Positions 23,489 to 36,019 of a stretch of DNA of 64,000 bases are shown in pieces. This stretch comes from Notolepis coatsorum (Eukaryota; Chordata; Actinopteri; Aulopiformes; Paralepididae): contig OZ020589.1 of the NCBI GenBank assembly GCA_963971535.1, positions 77,659,328 through 77,723,327 on the forward strand. The letters are read 5' to 3'. Within the stretch, counting starts at the first letter, position 1; each line of letters starts with the position of its first letter. The notes under the pieces are model-generated. The model saw only the letters and a program-made list of their open reading frames with translations. It did not search any database and was not told the origin of the DNA. The translations under genes were made by a program, and so were the position numbers.

Positions 23489-24619
23489 GTGTAAAACGAA
23501 TACATTGTATTAAGATATATTAGAGTCTTTGACAAGGTTAAGAGAATACATACCATAGAAAGACTTTTGTCATGTTTACATCAGAGTCCCCCATTTTCAA
23601 TTCATCAGGGCCTATATGACATACATGACATACAGATAGACAGTACTGCTACATCCATACATTTAGGACATAACAGATTTACAAATACAGCACTGTTTGT
23701 GATACAAAACAACAACAAAAATAGTGATAACTTGTAAGTGTGTGTATGGGTGGGTGTGTGTCTGTCCAAGCTGCTTTAACTGTTTCAATAGGGTATTTCA
23801 TATGTCTTAAATTAATCAATTAAGACTTATTTTTGGATATAGATCACTTCAAAGCATTCTGTATGCTAAAGTTAACTAACCGTCCATGAATGTCCATAGA
23901 CTGTTTCATGGGTAGACCTGTATTTATAAAACATTTATAGGTCAACTACCGTTTTTACCACGGTTCAAACCTCACCATCACATCAAACCCAATTTATATG
24001 TCACAGTATCCAGAAAATAGCACAGAGTTTGGGGAAAAGGCCTTCTCTGATAGCTCTGCCTGGAAAGGAGTTCAAAAAAATTAAAATGTGAATATGCAGG
24101 CCCTCAATAGCATAACTGATTTTAAAGTTCAAATTAAGGGCATTTTAAAGAATGAGACCATTCAGTATAGTTTGCTCCACCTCAAATGAAACCCCAGGGC
24201 CCACTTTGCCTTTTCTATGTCTCAGTATGCGTTCTGTGTATTTTAAGGTCTTTGTTTTTGCTGTCATTTGGGGACAAGGTCTAGCTAAAAAAAGGATCTA
24301 TGATCTCAAATTAATACCTGGTAAAATAAAAGGTAAAAATAAAATCTATGTTAAAAAAGGTATAGCATCTTTCATGCATGAATTGTAACTCTAATATGGT
24401 ACACACAAGTAAATCAGACATAACATTTGCAAATAGTATTGTTCTAAACAATGCAAGGCAAAAATATTTTTATTTACATATATGCATTTATATCAAGGTC
24501 ACATGAAAACATGTTTGCAGTATATTTAGCAGAAGCTAGTTTCCATCTGTACGCAGAGAACATGATATCACATAATCCTATTGAATTCTGAATATTTTGT
24601 TTATTGGTTGAGTGTCAAT

Positions 24620-25344
24620 CAGGGGCACTCGCCATACCTTGGCAAATTAAAAATAAAATAAAAATATTTCTTTTTATTTTTTATTTTTTTATAATAAATT
24701 TTTTTTTTATGTTGATTTAGAATTCGAATGTCAACATTATGAACGAAGCTTCGAACTATTCGGTACAGCCCTAGCATGTTTTGATATAGTCAATTATCTC
24801 ACTTTTACTAGGTGACTTTTACTACTAACTCAAATATGCCACAAAAAAAATTCAAATGGACATACAGACGTTTTTTAATCAAAGGGCAGCAGAGACAAGT
24901 GATACAGGGACACAGGTAAGGTCTTACAATGGCTTAGTGATTATAACAGTGCAGTTCAGCATTCTGTAACCCATACTTTTTGTGAACGTGTTTTTGATAC
25001 TACATTCTGTTGAACACACACCTCAAAACCGTACCTAAGGAAAATTGGCTCAATTGTAAGAAAAATAATAACAGTTATGATATTACATTCTGCATAAATT
25101 GTATGCAAAATATTGTGGTTCCCTGCTTTAGTCTGTTGACACATTTCTATACTAAAAATGCTTGTGTAGTCCTGTGTCATACCTAAATGTCATATAAGTG
25201 AATTGTATAGAAACAACTCACCAAAAGTGACTATTGCGCAACTGATTTGACAAAAAAAATCCACCATGGGGGAGGAACCCCCCCTTCAACCCCCCCCCCC
25301 TCCCTAATTGCCATACCTTGGCTTTTACTGAAATGACGCCACTG
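24620..25344. mobile_element. Non-autonomous hAT element, arm-specific
   Basis: 725 bp flanked by a perfect 8-bp duplication GTGTCAAT (24612-24619, 25345-25352). The ends begin CAGGGGC and, on the other strand, CAGTGGC; subterminal GCCATACCTTGGC occurs near both ends. The same site is unfilled in the right arm (near 60450) and in the related block near 29690, where GTGTCAAT occurs once. No transposase frame. Confidence 0.88.
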
Positions 25345-26048
25345 GTGTCAATGATACACTTAAAATAGACATATCAAATCATGAAACAGGTCGATACATG
25401 TAAAATAGACGTTTACATAATGATAAGAAAAAGGGTAAAAAACAAAGTGTTTCAATACAGATGTATTTTAGAAGTTTAGTACGGTGACCTGCATTACATC
25501 CTACAGTTACACACAGCATGAAATATTCAATCAACACAAAGATGACAGTTCTAGGGTAAATAAAATGTAATTCAGTCAACATATATATATATATATCTGA
25601 GTTAGTGGGGGCTAGGTGGTAGGTAATGTTCAGAAAATATGTGTCTGTGTGGGTCTGTGTGTGTGGGGGTGTGAATTGGGCCCCCTTAGGTGTTAAAAAA
25701 AACCCATGGTGGTGAGAAGTTTAACAGTTTAGGGGACCTGCAGAGTTAGAGCAGAAGTATGGAAGGGTTCACATAACATAATTCTGCATAAAAGAAAAGG
25801 AGGTAACGTTTATGAATGTAGCATAGAACCACTAGGATTCTTAATAGGACTAGTTGTTAAAGATCCCTAAATATTCAGCACAACAATTGAATGAGGTTGG
25901 AGTGGGGTGGAATTTGGCAATGATCACGTGATGATCACCAGTACGACACATCTTCAGTTGTGTTCCCCGACCTCATTGGGTGTTTCGGCCATTTATCACA
26001 ATACACCCTCTGCCGAGGTTGGCCCACCACAGGCTGATCAGGCCTGGG

Positions 26049-26779
26049 CAGGGCCGGACTGGGGAAATAATTCATACCGGGAGATATAGCGCGAAATATA
26101 TCCCCAGTCAGGCCTTTTTAAGCGGGGGGTCTGGGGGTCAGCCACCCAACCCCACCCCACCCACCCAACCTCCTCCAATGTACAGTTTCTACGTCAAATG
26201 TATATACACTCTTTTTCTGGACACTTTTGTATCACAAACAGTACTGTATTTGCAAATCTGATATGTCATACATGTATAGATGTAGCAGTACTGTCTATCT
26301 GTATGTCATGTATGTCTTATATGTTATGATGAATTGAAAATGGGGGACCCTGATGTAAACAAGACGAAAGTCTTTCTCTGGTCTGCATCCCCTTAACAAT
26401 TGTAGTCTATAGTATCCATGTGTATTTGTGTAAAGTATTTTAAAATCTTTTACCCAACATTATAATATAATATAAATGCTGTATTGTATGTATCTGTGTG
26501 TATGAGAGAGGGATATGCACATGTGTTTGTGCATAATGTGGGGACGGGGAGGACGGGAGGGATTGTTTTTGTGTAGTTATCCTATATAGGTTTAAGAGGG
26601 GAGGTCGCTTATAAGCCCTTGGGTTTTTTGACCTTTCCTGCACATTTTAACTGTTCTTCTTTTTACTTATTTTATTCCAGAATGTATATTTGTAAGTGCG
26701 AATAACAATAAACAAATAAACAATTGTATGTATTGAGCTGTACTGTACTGTACCCATTCTGCAATCTGTTAATACACTT

Positions 26780-26816
<37 letters not shown>

Positions 26817-27485
26817 GCTAACATCCACATGTTTATTTTTCTCACTGACTAACCTGCTGGTCCCTTGACTTTGGGCTTGGTGCAAGAAAACATTTGATAA
26901 ATGTTCCCGGATTTAGCAGCATCTCCTGATGCAAGGGCCTTTCTTTTGTTTGCTTTCTCCCTCTCTGATCCACCCTTTCTCTTTCTTCCACTGTCCATCT
27001 TGACATCAATGTTACTTTCGCTCTATCTCTCTCCCGAGTCCCCACTTCACTACCTGGCTCAGTGTAACCTCGTTCCCAGCTTTATCTCGTGAGAGTGCCA
27101 TCTCTGCCATTCCATTCGCCGTCTCCGCTGTCAATCAGTTGTATGGCCTGGTCCCGCCTCCACCAATCACATTCACCAATCACAGCACGGCTCCATTTGT
27201 GTGTGTGTGAGAATGCTCCGCGAGAGGGGGAGAGTCAACTCTGTCGCAGACAGTGAAATCCTGGTTGTTCCCCCACCCCACCCACCTATTATCTAACTAT
27301 CGCACCGCCGCAACTAGAAACAATGGCGTCTAAGTTCAGTGGCCTGACTGTGGGCAAAAAATATTATAATAATAATAATAAAAAAAAAAAAAAAAATGTA
27401 ATTATATAATTTTTTTTTTTTTTTATCTGTCCAGGTCAGGCCACCGGGAGAACTCCCGGTGCTCCCGATGGCCAGTCCGGCCCTG
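26049..27485. mobile_element. Non-autonomous hAT element with TIR CAGGGCCGGACTGG
   Basis: 1,437 bp with exact 14-bp inverted ends CAGGGCCGGACTGG and a perfect 8-bp duplication GGCCTGGG (26041-26048, 27486-27493). The empty site is preserved once at 33116-33123 in the second duplicated copy, so it landed after the duplication. Inside are a segment shared with the fold-back arms (26225-26395), an (AATC)n run at 26783-26817 and A/T homopolymers near 27380-27424. No transposase frame. Confidence 0.93.
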
Positions 27486-27520
27486 GGCCTGGGTGTGTGT
27501 CGCACAGTGGCACCACATGT

Positions 27521-27922
27521 TCATTTAGCAGCCCATGATGCGTCTCTACGTTTCAGCCACAACCAGTGACTGCTCCGTTCTGCTGCAGTGGCAAGTTCTT
27601 TGATTGCCTTTCGTTGGGCCTGTCCTCTGATCCCTACTTCCTTCAGGAGCCTTGTGGTGGAATTGGCTACAAAGCCTCTGCAGCCCACCTCCACTGGCCA
27701 CACCTTCACGTTCCAGCCCCGCCCCTCTGCTTCAGCTGCTAAGTTGGCATATCGCAGCGTCTTCCGTTCAAATGCCTCATCGATGGCTTCCTCCCATGGG
27801 GTCGTCAGCTCAACGATGAAGACACGCCGGCAAGATTTGGACCAGAAGACCAGGTCTGGGCGCAGGTTGGTCGCTGCAATTTCAGATGGGAAGGTAAGCC
27901 TCTGGCTGAGGTCTACCCGCAT
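27521..27922 (-). pseudogene. RPD…ELT open frame, copy 1 (nuclease-like fragment)
   Basis: 133 codons with NLRPDLVFWSKSCRRVFIVE and then LTTPWEEAIDEAFERK near the start, a PVEVGCRGFVANST block in the middle and a KAIKELATAAE…WLW block at the end. The RPD followed about 15 residues later by E.T resembles the active site of PD-(D/E)XK nucleases. Proteins with this wording occur next to reverse transcriptases in animal genomes, and restriction-like endonuclease domains (RPD…E) end R2/NeSL-type LINEs. I therefore infer the C-terminus of such an element. No reverse transcriptase is attached, so it is a fragment, absent from the right arm. Function not demonstrated. Confidence 0.5.
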
Positions 27923-28503
27923 TTCCCAATCCCGGGCTGCGTTCAGTGGGCCTGAGTTCAGAGGTGACGGCTTGGTCCGCCGTTTCTCCCCTTCCCGGAT
28001 GAAGGTTGTTTTCCGTGGGAAGGTAGTTTGGGCTTGTTATTGTGTAACAATAATGCACAAAGTATATTCAAGAGAACATGCAAATTATTTATTAATTTCA
28101 GACTACTTGTCTGAAAATTTGTCCTGTTCCCTGATAATTTGACAGTCGAAGGAAATTCAAGATATTGTATGAGGTGTTTTTAATGGGGCGAATGAACTAT
28201 TTTTACTAGATGAGTCAATAGTCAGAAGGATCTGCGTGTAGGAGGATAATGCTAATTTGTCAAGGGTTGACATATAACAACCCCCATGACACCTCACTCC
28301 TTTGTAAGACAAACAGCTTGATGTTGTAATTACAGTGATTAGACTCGTGTGCCTGTTTCCATTTTATCAGGATGTATGGGGATACAAAATCTATATAATA
28401 ATAAGCTGTATATGTATACCAACTGTCATGCAAGAAATGCAACTCTAATGTGCTACACAAGAGTAAAACAGACATAACATTTCCAAACAGCATTGTTCTA
28501 AAC

Positions 28504-29512
28504 CAGGGGTAGGCAACCCTAGGCTCGCGTGCCTGCATAGGCACACAGGGGCATTTTCATTGGCACAGGGGGCAGCATAAAAAAAAAAGAAAAAAAAAAG
28601 GAATTTAATATTATAGTGAACTATTTTGCACTGTTGTCGCATTTATCTTGTTGAAATCCTCCCACAGGTTCTTTTTACTACCACATATTTAATTGAGACC
28701 CTTTATTTGTTTATTATTTCAATTTAGCTGGAAATACATTGCTACATCATTCAGTAATATTTGCAGAGCCTTATAACAAAAACATTATTACGGTCACCAT
28801 TGTGACCAGTGGGATTAATCAACATTTTATTATTTATTTGTCTATTTCATTGAACATTGCACATGTTAAAAGCCATTTTTTTACTCTAAATGTGAGTATT
28901 ACCAAGTCAACTTGTGTTCTTAAAACAATGACAATAAACATAGTTTTATTAGGTTGAAATAATGTGGTTGTGTACTTATTTTTCTGTTAACTTATTATGG
29001 ATTGAAAACTGAAAACATTAATGCACAGTAACTGAACTCAATATTTTTAAGTTCTGGTAACTTATTATTATTTATTTTTTTACATTGTAGTCTTGCGATC
29101 AATCAAAACTTATTTATACGATATACCTCACATTCACCCTCCATTCACATCCTGGTGTTCTTCATTAGGCCTGTAGGTGGAGCTATGACAGCACACGTAC
29201 AGTACACACACAGATGGTGTGTGATGTGTCCAAAAATGAATGGGCAAATGTGAGTGAAATGGTCACACTGTATGCAGCTGTTTGTCTGCATTGCATCCCC
29301 CCCCCCCCAACTCAGATTTAGGGTTGATACAACCATCATAATAATATTGTTAATAATAACAATAACAATAATGATGTAATAATGTAAAAATTATCATTAA
29401 AAATACCTGATTATGAGAAAAGAAATTATGATGCATGGAATATTGTTGAGGCACACTAGTTACAACTATATTTCAAACAGGCACTCCATGTCAAAAAGGT
29501 TGCTGACCCCTG
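28504..29512. mobile_element. Non-autonomous hAT (Charlie-like), copy 1
   Basis: 1,009 bp; ends CAGGGGTAGGCAACC and, inverted, CAGGGGTCAGCAACC; perfect 8-bp duplication TTCTAAAC (28496-28503, 29513-29520). The related site at about 24450 and the right arm at about 60630 are empty. It contains poly-A runs and a C-run (29299-29308). No transposase frame. Confidence 0.9.
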
Positions 29513-31108
29513 TTCTAAACAGAGCAATGCAAAAATCTTTTATCTTTTTTTATCTACTATAGACAATTTGTATTTATATCAAGGTCACATGAAAACATGT
29601 ACATGGGTAAATGTACTTTGGTAAATGTAAAAAACATGATAGCACATAATCCTAGTGAATTCTGAATTTTTTGTTGATTGTTTGAGTGTCAATGATACAC
29701 TTAAAACAGACATATCAACCTAGTTTTTTTACCTGTTTACACAATGATAATAAAAGGGTCAAATAAAAAAGTGTTTCAATACAGATCTATTTTTAGAAGT
29801 TTAGTACGCTCAAGCCCCAAAGGTCTCTCTCATATGGCTGTTCTAAGATACATTATACAACAAATACATTTCTGAATTACTTTGCAGAACAGCATCTAGT
29901 TAAAATTGTTTTTTAGCTACACTAAATAATAAGAAAGCCCCCTGAGTACTAGTTTATGCTCTCAATATTTCGATATGCATTAAATCCTACAGCTACGCAC
30001 GATAGGAAATATTCAAACAGCTCAAAGATAACAGTTCTAAGGCAAATAAAAATGTAACTCACTCACCATAGTTGAGTTAATGTGTAGTATGGCTAACATG
30101 TATAAAAGTAACATAAAGCCGTTATTTATTAGAGTTTATTTATTAGAGTTAAGTATTTGTTGATACAATACTTCACATACAAGAGAACATAGCAATAAAA
30201 TGTTTATTATTTTTGCAGAATAAAGCAAAATGCAGAGTATTACCAGAGGAGGTTGTTTGCTCCTTGTCCGCAGACGATTGAAGGAAATTCACTTTAAGAA
30301 CCATTTAGCATGAAACACCTTAAAACAAAGATGAGTTTTATTCATTATAACCATGAAAATAATACAATGTTAGGTGTTGTCATGATTATCGTGGGCACAG
30401 ATAGGAATGTATCCAGGAAGGGTCCTTTATACATCAGTAACCCTGGACAGACTTGTGAAGTCAGAGACCATGATGTATCATTCACATTCAATTATCCAAA
30501 TGTACAGGATGTGGCTGATGCGTGTGCAAAACTTACCAGCACTATGCAGGGTTTTACATGGGCTACTAACAAAAACATTTCATATTGTTTCAGTGATGGT
30601 CTGCTTGATAGGTCTATTGTTGACATGTCTTATTTATACCTGAAAGTTTTGCTTCATTCACACAATAAAGATGCTGTTTGTGTAAAATAATGTATAATAT
30701 CTGGACTGATTCACTGTGCCACAGGTAGCGATAAACTGTACCCCGTTACAGGGGGTATAGTGGATCGATTATATTTTTGTATGAAACACCTTAAAACAAT
30801 GAGGCATTTCATTTATAATATCAAAACATGGAACTCTTATGTAGAATGATGTAAAAAAAAATAGTTCTACTAATATATTTCACTTAAAAACGTGTACAAA
30901 AAGATAAATACCCGACTCCTGCTATGGGAATTACATCTTTTCTATACATAACAAATGTGATGGTATGTTTTATTGTAACTGTTTCACTGTTTGGTTGTTT
31001 TATTGCAACACTGCTGTCAACGACATCTAAGAAGGGAGACCCCCCTTGAACAGGTCTTGGGTTATCTCCTCAACACTAGGTCTGAGATGCATTTTCTTCC
31101 TATTGATA

Positions 31109-31538
31109 AAAAAGGTTACAGCATGATCTGCAATATTCTTTAATACGTTTTTATAATATACCCAACTGCGTTTTTCTTCTACCTCAAGGTGTAATAATTG
31201 CTTTGAATGATTTTAAGTTCCTCCTTACAACAATAAAAATATTATCCAGTTGTGTAACTATCTTCAGCGCTGGGAATGGGATCCCTTTAAAACTTTGAGA
31301 TGTCAGCACTGTCTGTTAAATGTAATGCATGAAAACATTTTAACATTTGTTAGGACCATTATCAAATCAGATCATATTTATTTGTAAGGCCCTGCAACAC
31401 ACATTGATGTCCCCTTGGGGCAAACACATCTTCTTTAAACACTTCAAGAAGAAGTATCACAATAAATCATGAACAAGACAAAAATACCATAAACTCTAAA
31501 CAATTTAAAATAAATGAATGCAAAGGTATGTAAAAACC
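31109..31538. other. Spacer of the palindrome, copy 1
   Basis: 430 bp of single-copy-looking sequence separating the inverted arms (copy 2: 57141-57570, nearly identical). It contains CCCCTTGGGGCAAA and several short open frames, none recognisable. Confidence 0.8.
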
Positions 31539-32566
31539 TATCAATAGGAAAACAGCACCTCAGACCTAGTGTTGAGGAGATTACCCAAGACCCTTTCAAG
31601 GGGATCTCCCTTCTTAGATGTCATTGACAGCAGTGTTACAATAAAACAGGCAAACAGCCAACAGATAAGCAGTTACAATAAAACATACCATCACATTTGA
31701 TATGTATAGAAAAGGTGTAATTCCCATAGCAGGAGTCGGATATTTATCTTTTTTGTACACGTTTTTAAGTGAAATATATTAGTAGAACTCTTTTTACATC
31801 ATTCTACATAAGAGTTCCATGTTTTGATATTATAAAATGAAATGCCTCTTTCTTTTAAGGTGATTCATACAGAAATATATTCGATCCACTATACCCCTGT
31901 AACGGGGTACAGTGTATCGCTACCTATAGGCACTGTGAATCAGTCCAGATATTATACATAATTTTTTCACAAACAGCATCTTTATAGTGTGAACGATGCA
32001 AAATGTATCATGTAGAAATAAGACAAGTCAACAATAGACCTATCAACCAGACCATCACTGAAACAATATGAATTGTTTTTGCTAGTTGCCTATGTAAAAC
32101 CCTGCATAGTGCTGGGAACTTTCGCACACGCATCTGACACATCCTCTACATTTGGACAAATGAATGTGAATGATACATTCCTATTTGTGACCAAGATAAT
32201 CACGGTAAAACCTAACATTGTATTATTTTCATGGTTATAATGAATAGAATTCATCTTTGTTTTATGGTGTTTCATGCTAAATGGTTCTTAAAACGAATTT
32301 CCTTCAATCATCTGGACAGGGATCAACAATCTCTGTATATTGCTGGTAATACTCTGCATTTAACTTTTTTTCTGCAAAATTAATAAACATTTTATTGCTA
32401 TGTTCTCTTGTATGTGAAGTATTGTATCAACAACTCTAATAAATAATGGCTTTATGTTACTTTCATACGTGTTAGTCATACTACACACTAACTCAACTAT
32501 GGTGAGTGAGTTAAAATGTATTTGTCTTAGAACTATCATCTTTGAGCTGTTTGAATATTTCCTATC

Positions 32567-32591
32567 GTGTGTAACTGTAACAGTTACACAC
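32567..32591. repeat. Perfect palindrome at the tandem-duplication junction
   Basis: GTGTGTAACTGT, one central A, then ACAGTTACACAC. The left half is the end of the inverted arm in copy 1; the right half is the start of copy 2 (equal to 25503 onwards). Neither half is followed by the other anywhere else in the window. Confidence 0.9.
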
Positions 32592-33115
32592 AGCATGAAA
32601 TATTCAATCAACACAAAGATGACAGTTCTAGGGTAAATAAAATGTAATTCAGACAACATATATATATATATATGAGTTAGTGGGGGCTAGGAGGTAGGTA
32701 ATGTTCAGAAAATATGTGTCTGTGTGGGTCTGTGTGTGTGGGGGTGTGAATTGGGCCCCCTTAGGTATTAAAAAAACCCCATGGTGGTGAGAAGTTTAAC
32801 AGTTTAGGGGACCTGCAGAGTTAGAGCAGAAGTATGGAAGGGTTCACATAACATAATTCTGCATAAAAGAAAAGGAGGTAACGTTTATGAATGTAGCATA
32901 GAACCACTAGGATTCTTAATAGGACTAGTTGTTAAAGATCCCTAAATATTCAGCACAACAATTGAATGAGGTTGGAGTGGGGTGGAATTTGGCAATGATC
33001 ACGTGATGATCACCAGTACGACACATCTTCAGTTGTGTTCCCCGACCTCATTGGGTGTTTCGGCCATTTATCACAATACACCTTCTGCCGAGGTTGGCCC
33101 ACCACAGGCTGATCA

Positions 33116-33123
33116 GGCCTGGG
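33116..33123. other. Empty target site of the 26049-27485 hAT element
   Basis: GGCCTGGG occurs once here, with flanks identical to both sides of the filled site in copy 1. Confidence 0.92.
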
Positions 33124-33150
33124 TGTGTGTCGCACAGTGGCACCACATGT

Positions 33151-33552
33151 TCATTTAGCAGCCCATGATGCGTCTCTACGTTTCAGCCACAACCAGTGAC
33201 TCCTCTGTTCTGCTGCAGTGGCAAGTTCTTTGATTGCCTTTCGTTGGGCCTGTCCTCTGATCCCTACTTCCTTCAGGAGCCTTGTGGTGGAACTGGCTAC
33301 AAAGCCTCTGCAGCCCACCTCCACTGGCCACACCTTCACGTTCCAGCCCCGCCCCTCTGCTTCAGCTGCTAAGTTGGCATATCGCAGCCTCTTCCGTTCA
33401 AATGCCTCATCGATGGCTTCCTCCCATGGGGCCGTCAGCTCAACGATGAAGACACGCCGGCAAGATTTGGACCAGAGGACCAGGTCTGGGCGCAGGTTGG
33501 TCGCTGCAATTTCAGATGGGAAGGTAAGCCTCTGGCTGAGGTCTACCCGCAT
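33151..33552 (-). pseudogene. RPD…ELT open frame, copy 2 (nuclease-like fragment)
   Basis: Duplicate of the frame at 27521-27922 with six residue differences (for example VFWS to VLWS, ELTTPW to ELTAPW, VANST to VASST) and no stop or frameshift. Both copies stay open over 133 codons. That could mean selection or simply youth; with so few differences the two cannot be told apart by eye. Confidence 0.5.
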
Positions 33553-34882
33553 TTCCCAATCCCGGGCTGCGTTCAGTGGGCCTGAGTTCGGAGGTGACGG
33601 CTTGGTCCGCCGTTTCTCCCCTTCCCGGATGAAGGTTGTTTTCCGTGGGAAGGTAGTTTGGGCTTGTTATTGTGTAACAATAATGCACAAAGTATATTCA
33701 AGAGAACATGCAAATTATTTATTAATTTCAGACTACTTGTCTGAAAATTTGTCCTGTTCCCTGATAATTTGACAGTCGAAGGAAATTAAATATATTGTAT
33801 GAGGTGTTTTTAAAGGGGCGAATGAACTATTTTTACTAGATGAGTCAATAGTCAGAAGGATCTGCGTGTAGGAGGATAATGCTAATTTGTCAAGGGTTGA
33901 CATATAACAACCCCCATGACACCTCACTCCTTTGTAAGACAAACAGCTTGATGTTGTAATTACAGTGATTAGACTCGTGTGCCTGTTTCCATTTTATCAG
34001 GATGTATGGGGATACAAAATCTATATAATAATAAGCTGTATATGTATACCAACTGTCATGCAAGAAATGCAACTCTAATGTGCTACACAAGAGTAAAACA
34101 GACATAACATTTCCAAACAGCATTGTTCTAAACCAGGGGTAGGCAACCCTAGGCTCGCGTGCCTGCATAGGCACACAGGGGCATTTTCATAGGCACAGGG
34201 GGCAGCATAAAAAAAAAAAAAAAAAAAAAAGGAATTTAATATTATAGTGAACTATTTTGCACTGTTGTCGCATTTATCTTGTTGAAATCCTCCCACAGGT
34301 TCTTTTTACTACCACATATTTAATTGAGACCCTTTATTTGTTTATTATTTCAATTTAGCTGGAAATACATTGCTACATCATTCAGTAATATTTGCAGAGC
34401 CTTATAACAAAAACATTATTACGGTCACCATTGTGACCAGTGGGATTAATCAACATTTTATTATTTATTTGTCTATTTCATTGAACATTGCACAAGGACT
34501 TGTTAGTCTACAATGCCCTCAGAGGGGAGACAGGTTACTATATTCATTTGATTAATGGCTCTGTACCAAAGGGAATGAATGAAAAAATGTTGTTATCCTG
34601 CTTCCTACAAGTGACTTTTTATTACTTTTATTTTCATGAGTATATTATTATTATTTTATGAATTGAGAAGTTTTCCTTCTGTTGTAGTGGTTCTTTGCTT
34701 ATAGAATTTTGTGTTTGCTTTTGGCTTATTTAAGTTTCTGGTAAAAATTTGTTTGCAACATGCTACATTAACGAGTCCTTACTCTGGAGGTCAAAGTTCA
34801 CTAGCATTCCCAAGCTCACCTCTATGATGTCACTTCCTGCCCACATGGTATATAGCTCCCATTTTTACAAGCTATCACTGCT

Positions 34883-34938
34883 AGCCTATTACACTGAAGA
34901 TGGAACACCTGTTCCGAAACATGTCTGTACTATAGGCT
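34883..34938 (+). ncRNA. Type I hammerhead ribozyme motif, unit 1
   Basis: Core CTGAAGA (the CUGANGA box) at 34894-34900, helix II GGAAC/GTTCC with a 4-base loop, then GAAA at 34916-34919, a minimal helix III (C-G closed by AT), and TC giving predicted cleavage after 34925. Helix I pairs TACA with TGTA and AGCCTAT with ATAGGCT, separated by a 2-base bulge. One extra U lies between the core and helix II, unlike the minimal consensus. Very short helix III is typical of ribozymes in Penelope-like elements and retrozymes, which are reported to act as dimers. Confidence 0.62.
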
Positions 34939-35963
34939 GCCATTAAAAAAAAAAATTTTAAATCTGAGAGTGCTGGTCCGGCCTTCGGCTTTATTCTGCT
35001 TAAATGTTTGGGATTTCAGCACCCAGTGTCATATACTGAGAGCGCGGTCTAACTTGACTTTTGATACATAGCTACTTTGGTAGTTTAGAGACCTGCAGCT
35101 CCAGAGTTTACAGTCCACCCTGTCCCTAGTGGATTTACATCAGCTTTCGTAGCTACAACGATGGAGTCAAGAGACATCCTACTCCATGGCGTGACCCTTA
35201 TTAACGATTGGCAGGATGCCATCATCCTGAGGGGCCTGCTTTTTGCCAAGGCATGACATCGAGCGGCATAAGAGATGCGGGAGACGAGGAGACGAACGGG
35301 ACTATCTACACACTTGGTGCCTCCTGCACTTCTGCAGGCCTACCAGGCAGCCCAGAGACCGACCTAAGAAGGAGATGTATCCGCTGTGCTCCCTCCGTAG
35401 ATGATGTTTCCGGACGGCCACCATGGAGGAGTAAGCAAGACAGGATCATCGGTCCCGGAGATATACACATCTACTGACATTTCAAGTGTTTATTTGAGTG
35501 ATTAGCACCACTATGTCCTTGCTTAAGAGTGTACCGTATCTCTCTATTTTCTCCTAATGCAATCTTATTGTTTAAAGGACTTGTTAGTCTACAATGCCCT
35601 CAGAGGGGAGACAGGTTACTATATTCATTTGATTAATGGCTCTGTACCAAAGGGAATGAATGAAAAAATGTTGTTATCCTGCTTCCTACAAGTGACTTTT
35701 TATTACTTTTATTTTCATGAGTATATTATTATTATTTTATGAATTGAGAAGTTTTCCTTCTGTTGTAGTGGTTCTTTGCTTATAGAATTTTGTGTTTGCT
35801 TTTGGCTTATTTAAGTTTCTGGTAAAAATTTGTTTGCAACATGCTACATTAACGAGTCCTTACTCTGGAGGTCAAAGTTCACTAGCATTCCCAAGCTCAC
35901 CTCTATGATGTCACTTCCTGCCCACATGGTATATAGCTCCCATTTTTACAAGCTATCACTGCT

Positions 35964-36019
35964 AGCCTATTACACTGAAGATGGAACACCTGTTCCGAAA
36001 CATGTCTGTACTATAGGCT
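35964..36019 (+). ncRNA. Hammerhead motif, unit 2
   Basis: Identical to the unit 1 motif, 1,081 bp downstream. Confidence 0.62.

Larger units (their letters stand above)
25503..32579 (+). repeat. Tandem duplication, copy 1
   Basis: 7,077 bp that reappear from 32580 onwards in the same orientation. Subtracting the hAT insertion (26049-27485) and its 8-bp duplication leaves 5,632 bp. It covers part of the left arm, the spacer and a truncated piece of the right arm (31539-32579). Confidence 0.92.

Noticed and set aside
30310..30690. 126-codon frame (MKHLKTKMSFIHYNH…) as a gene
   Set aside because: It lies in the inverted arm; the duplicate at 56344-56721 is shifted by a 2-base difference and the inverted partners are broken. 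No family resemblance.
35208..35477. 89-codon frame in each 1,081-bp unit as a gene
   Set aside because: It does not begin with ATG, has no recognisable domain, and its identity across units only reflects unit homogeneity.
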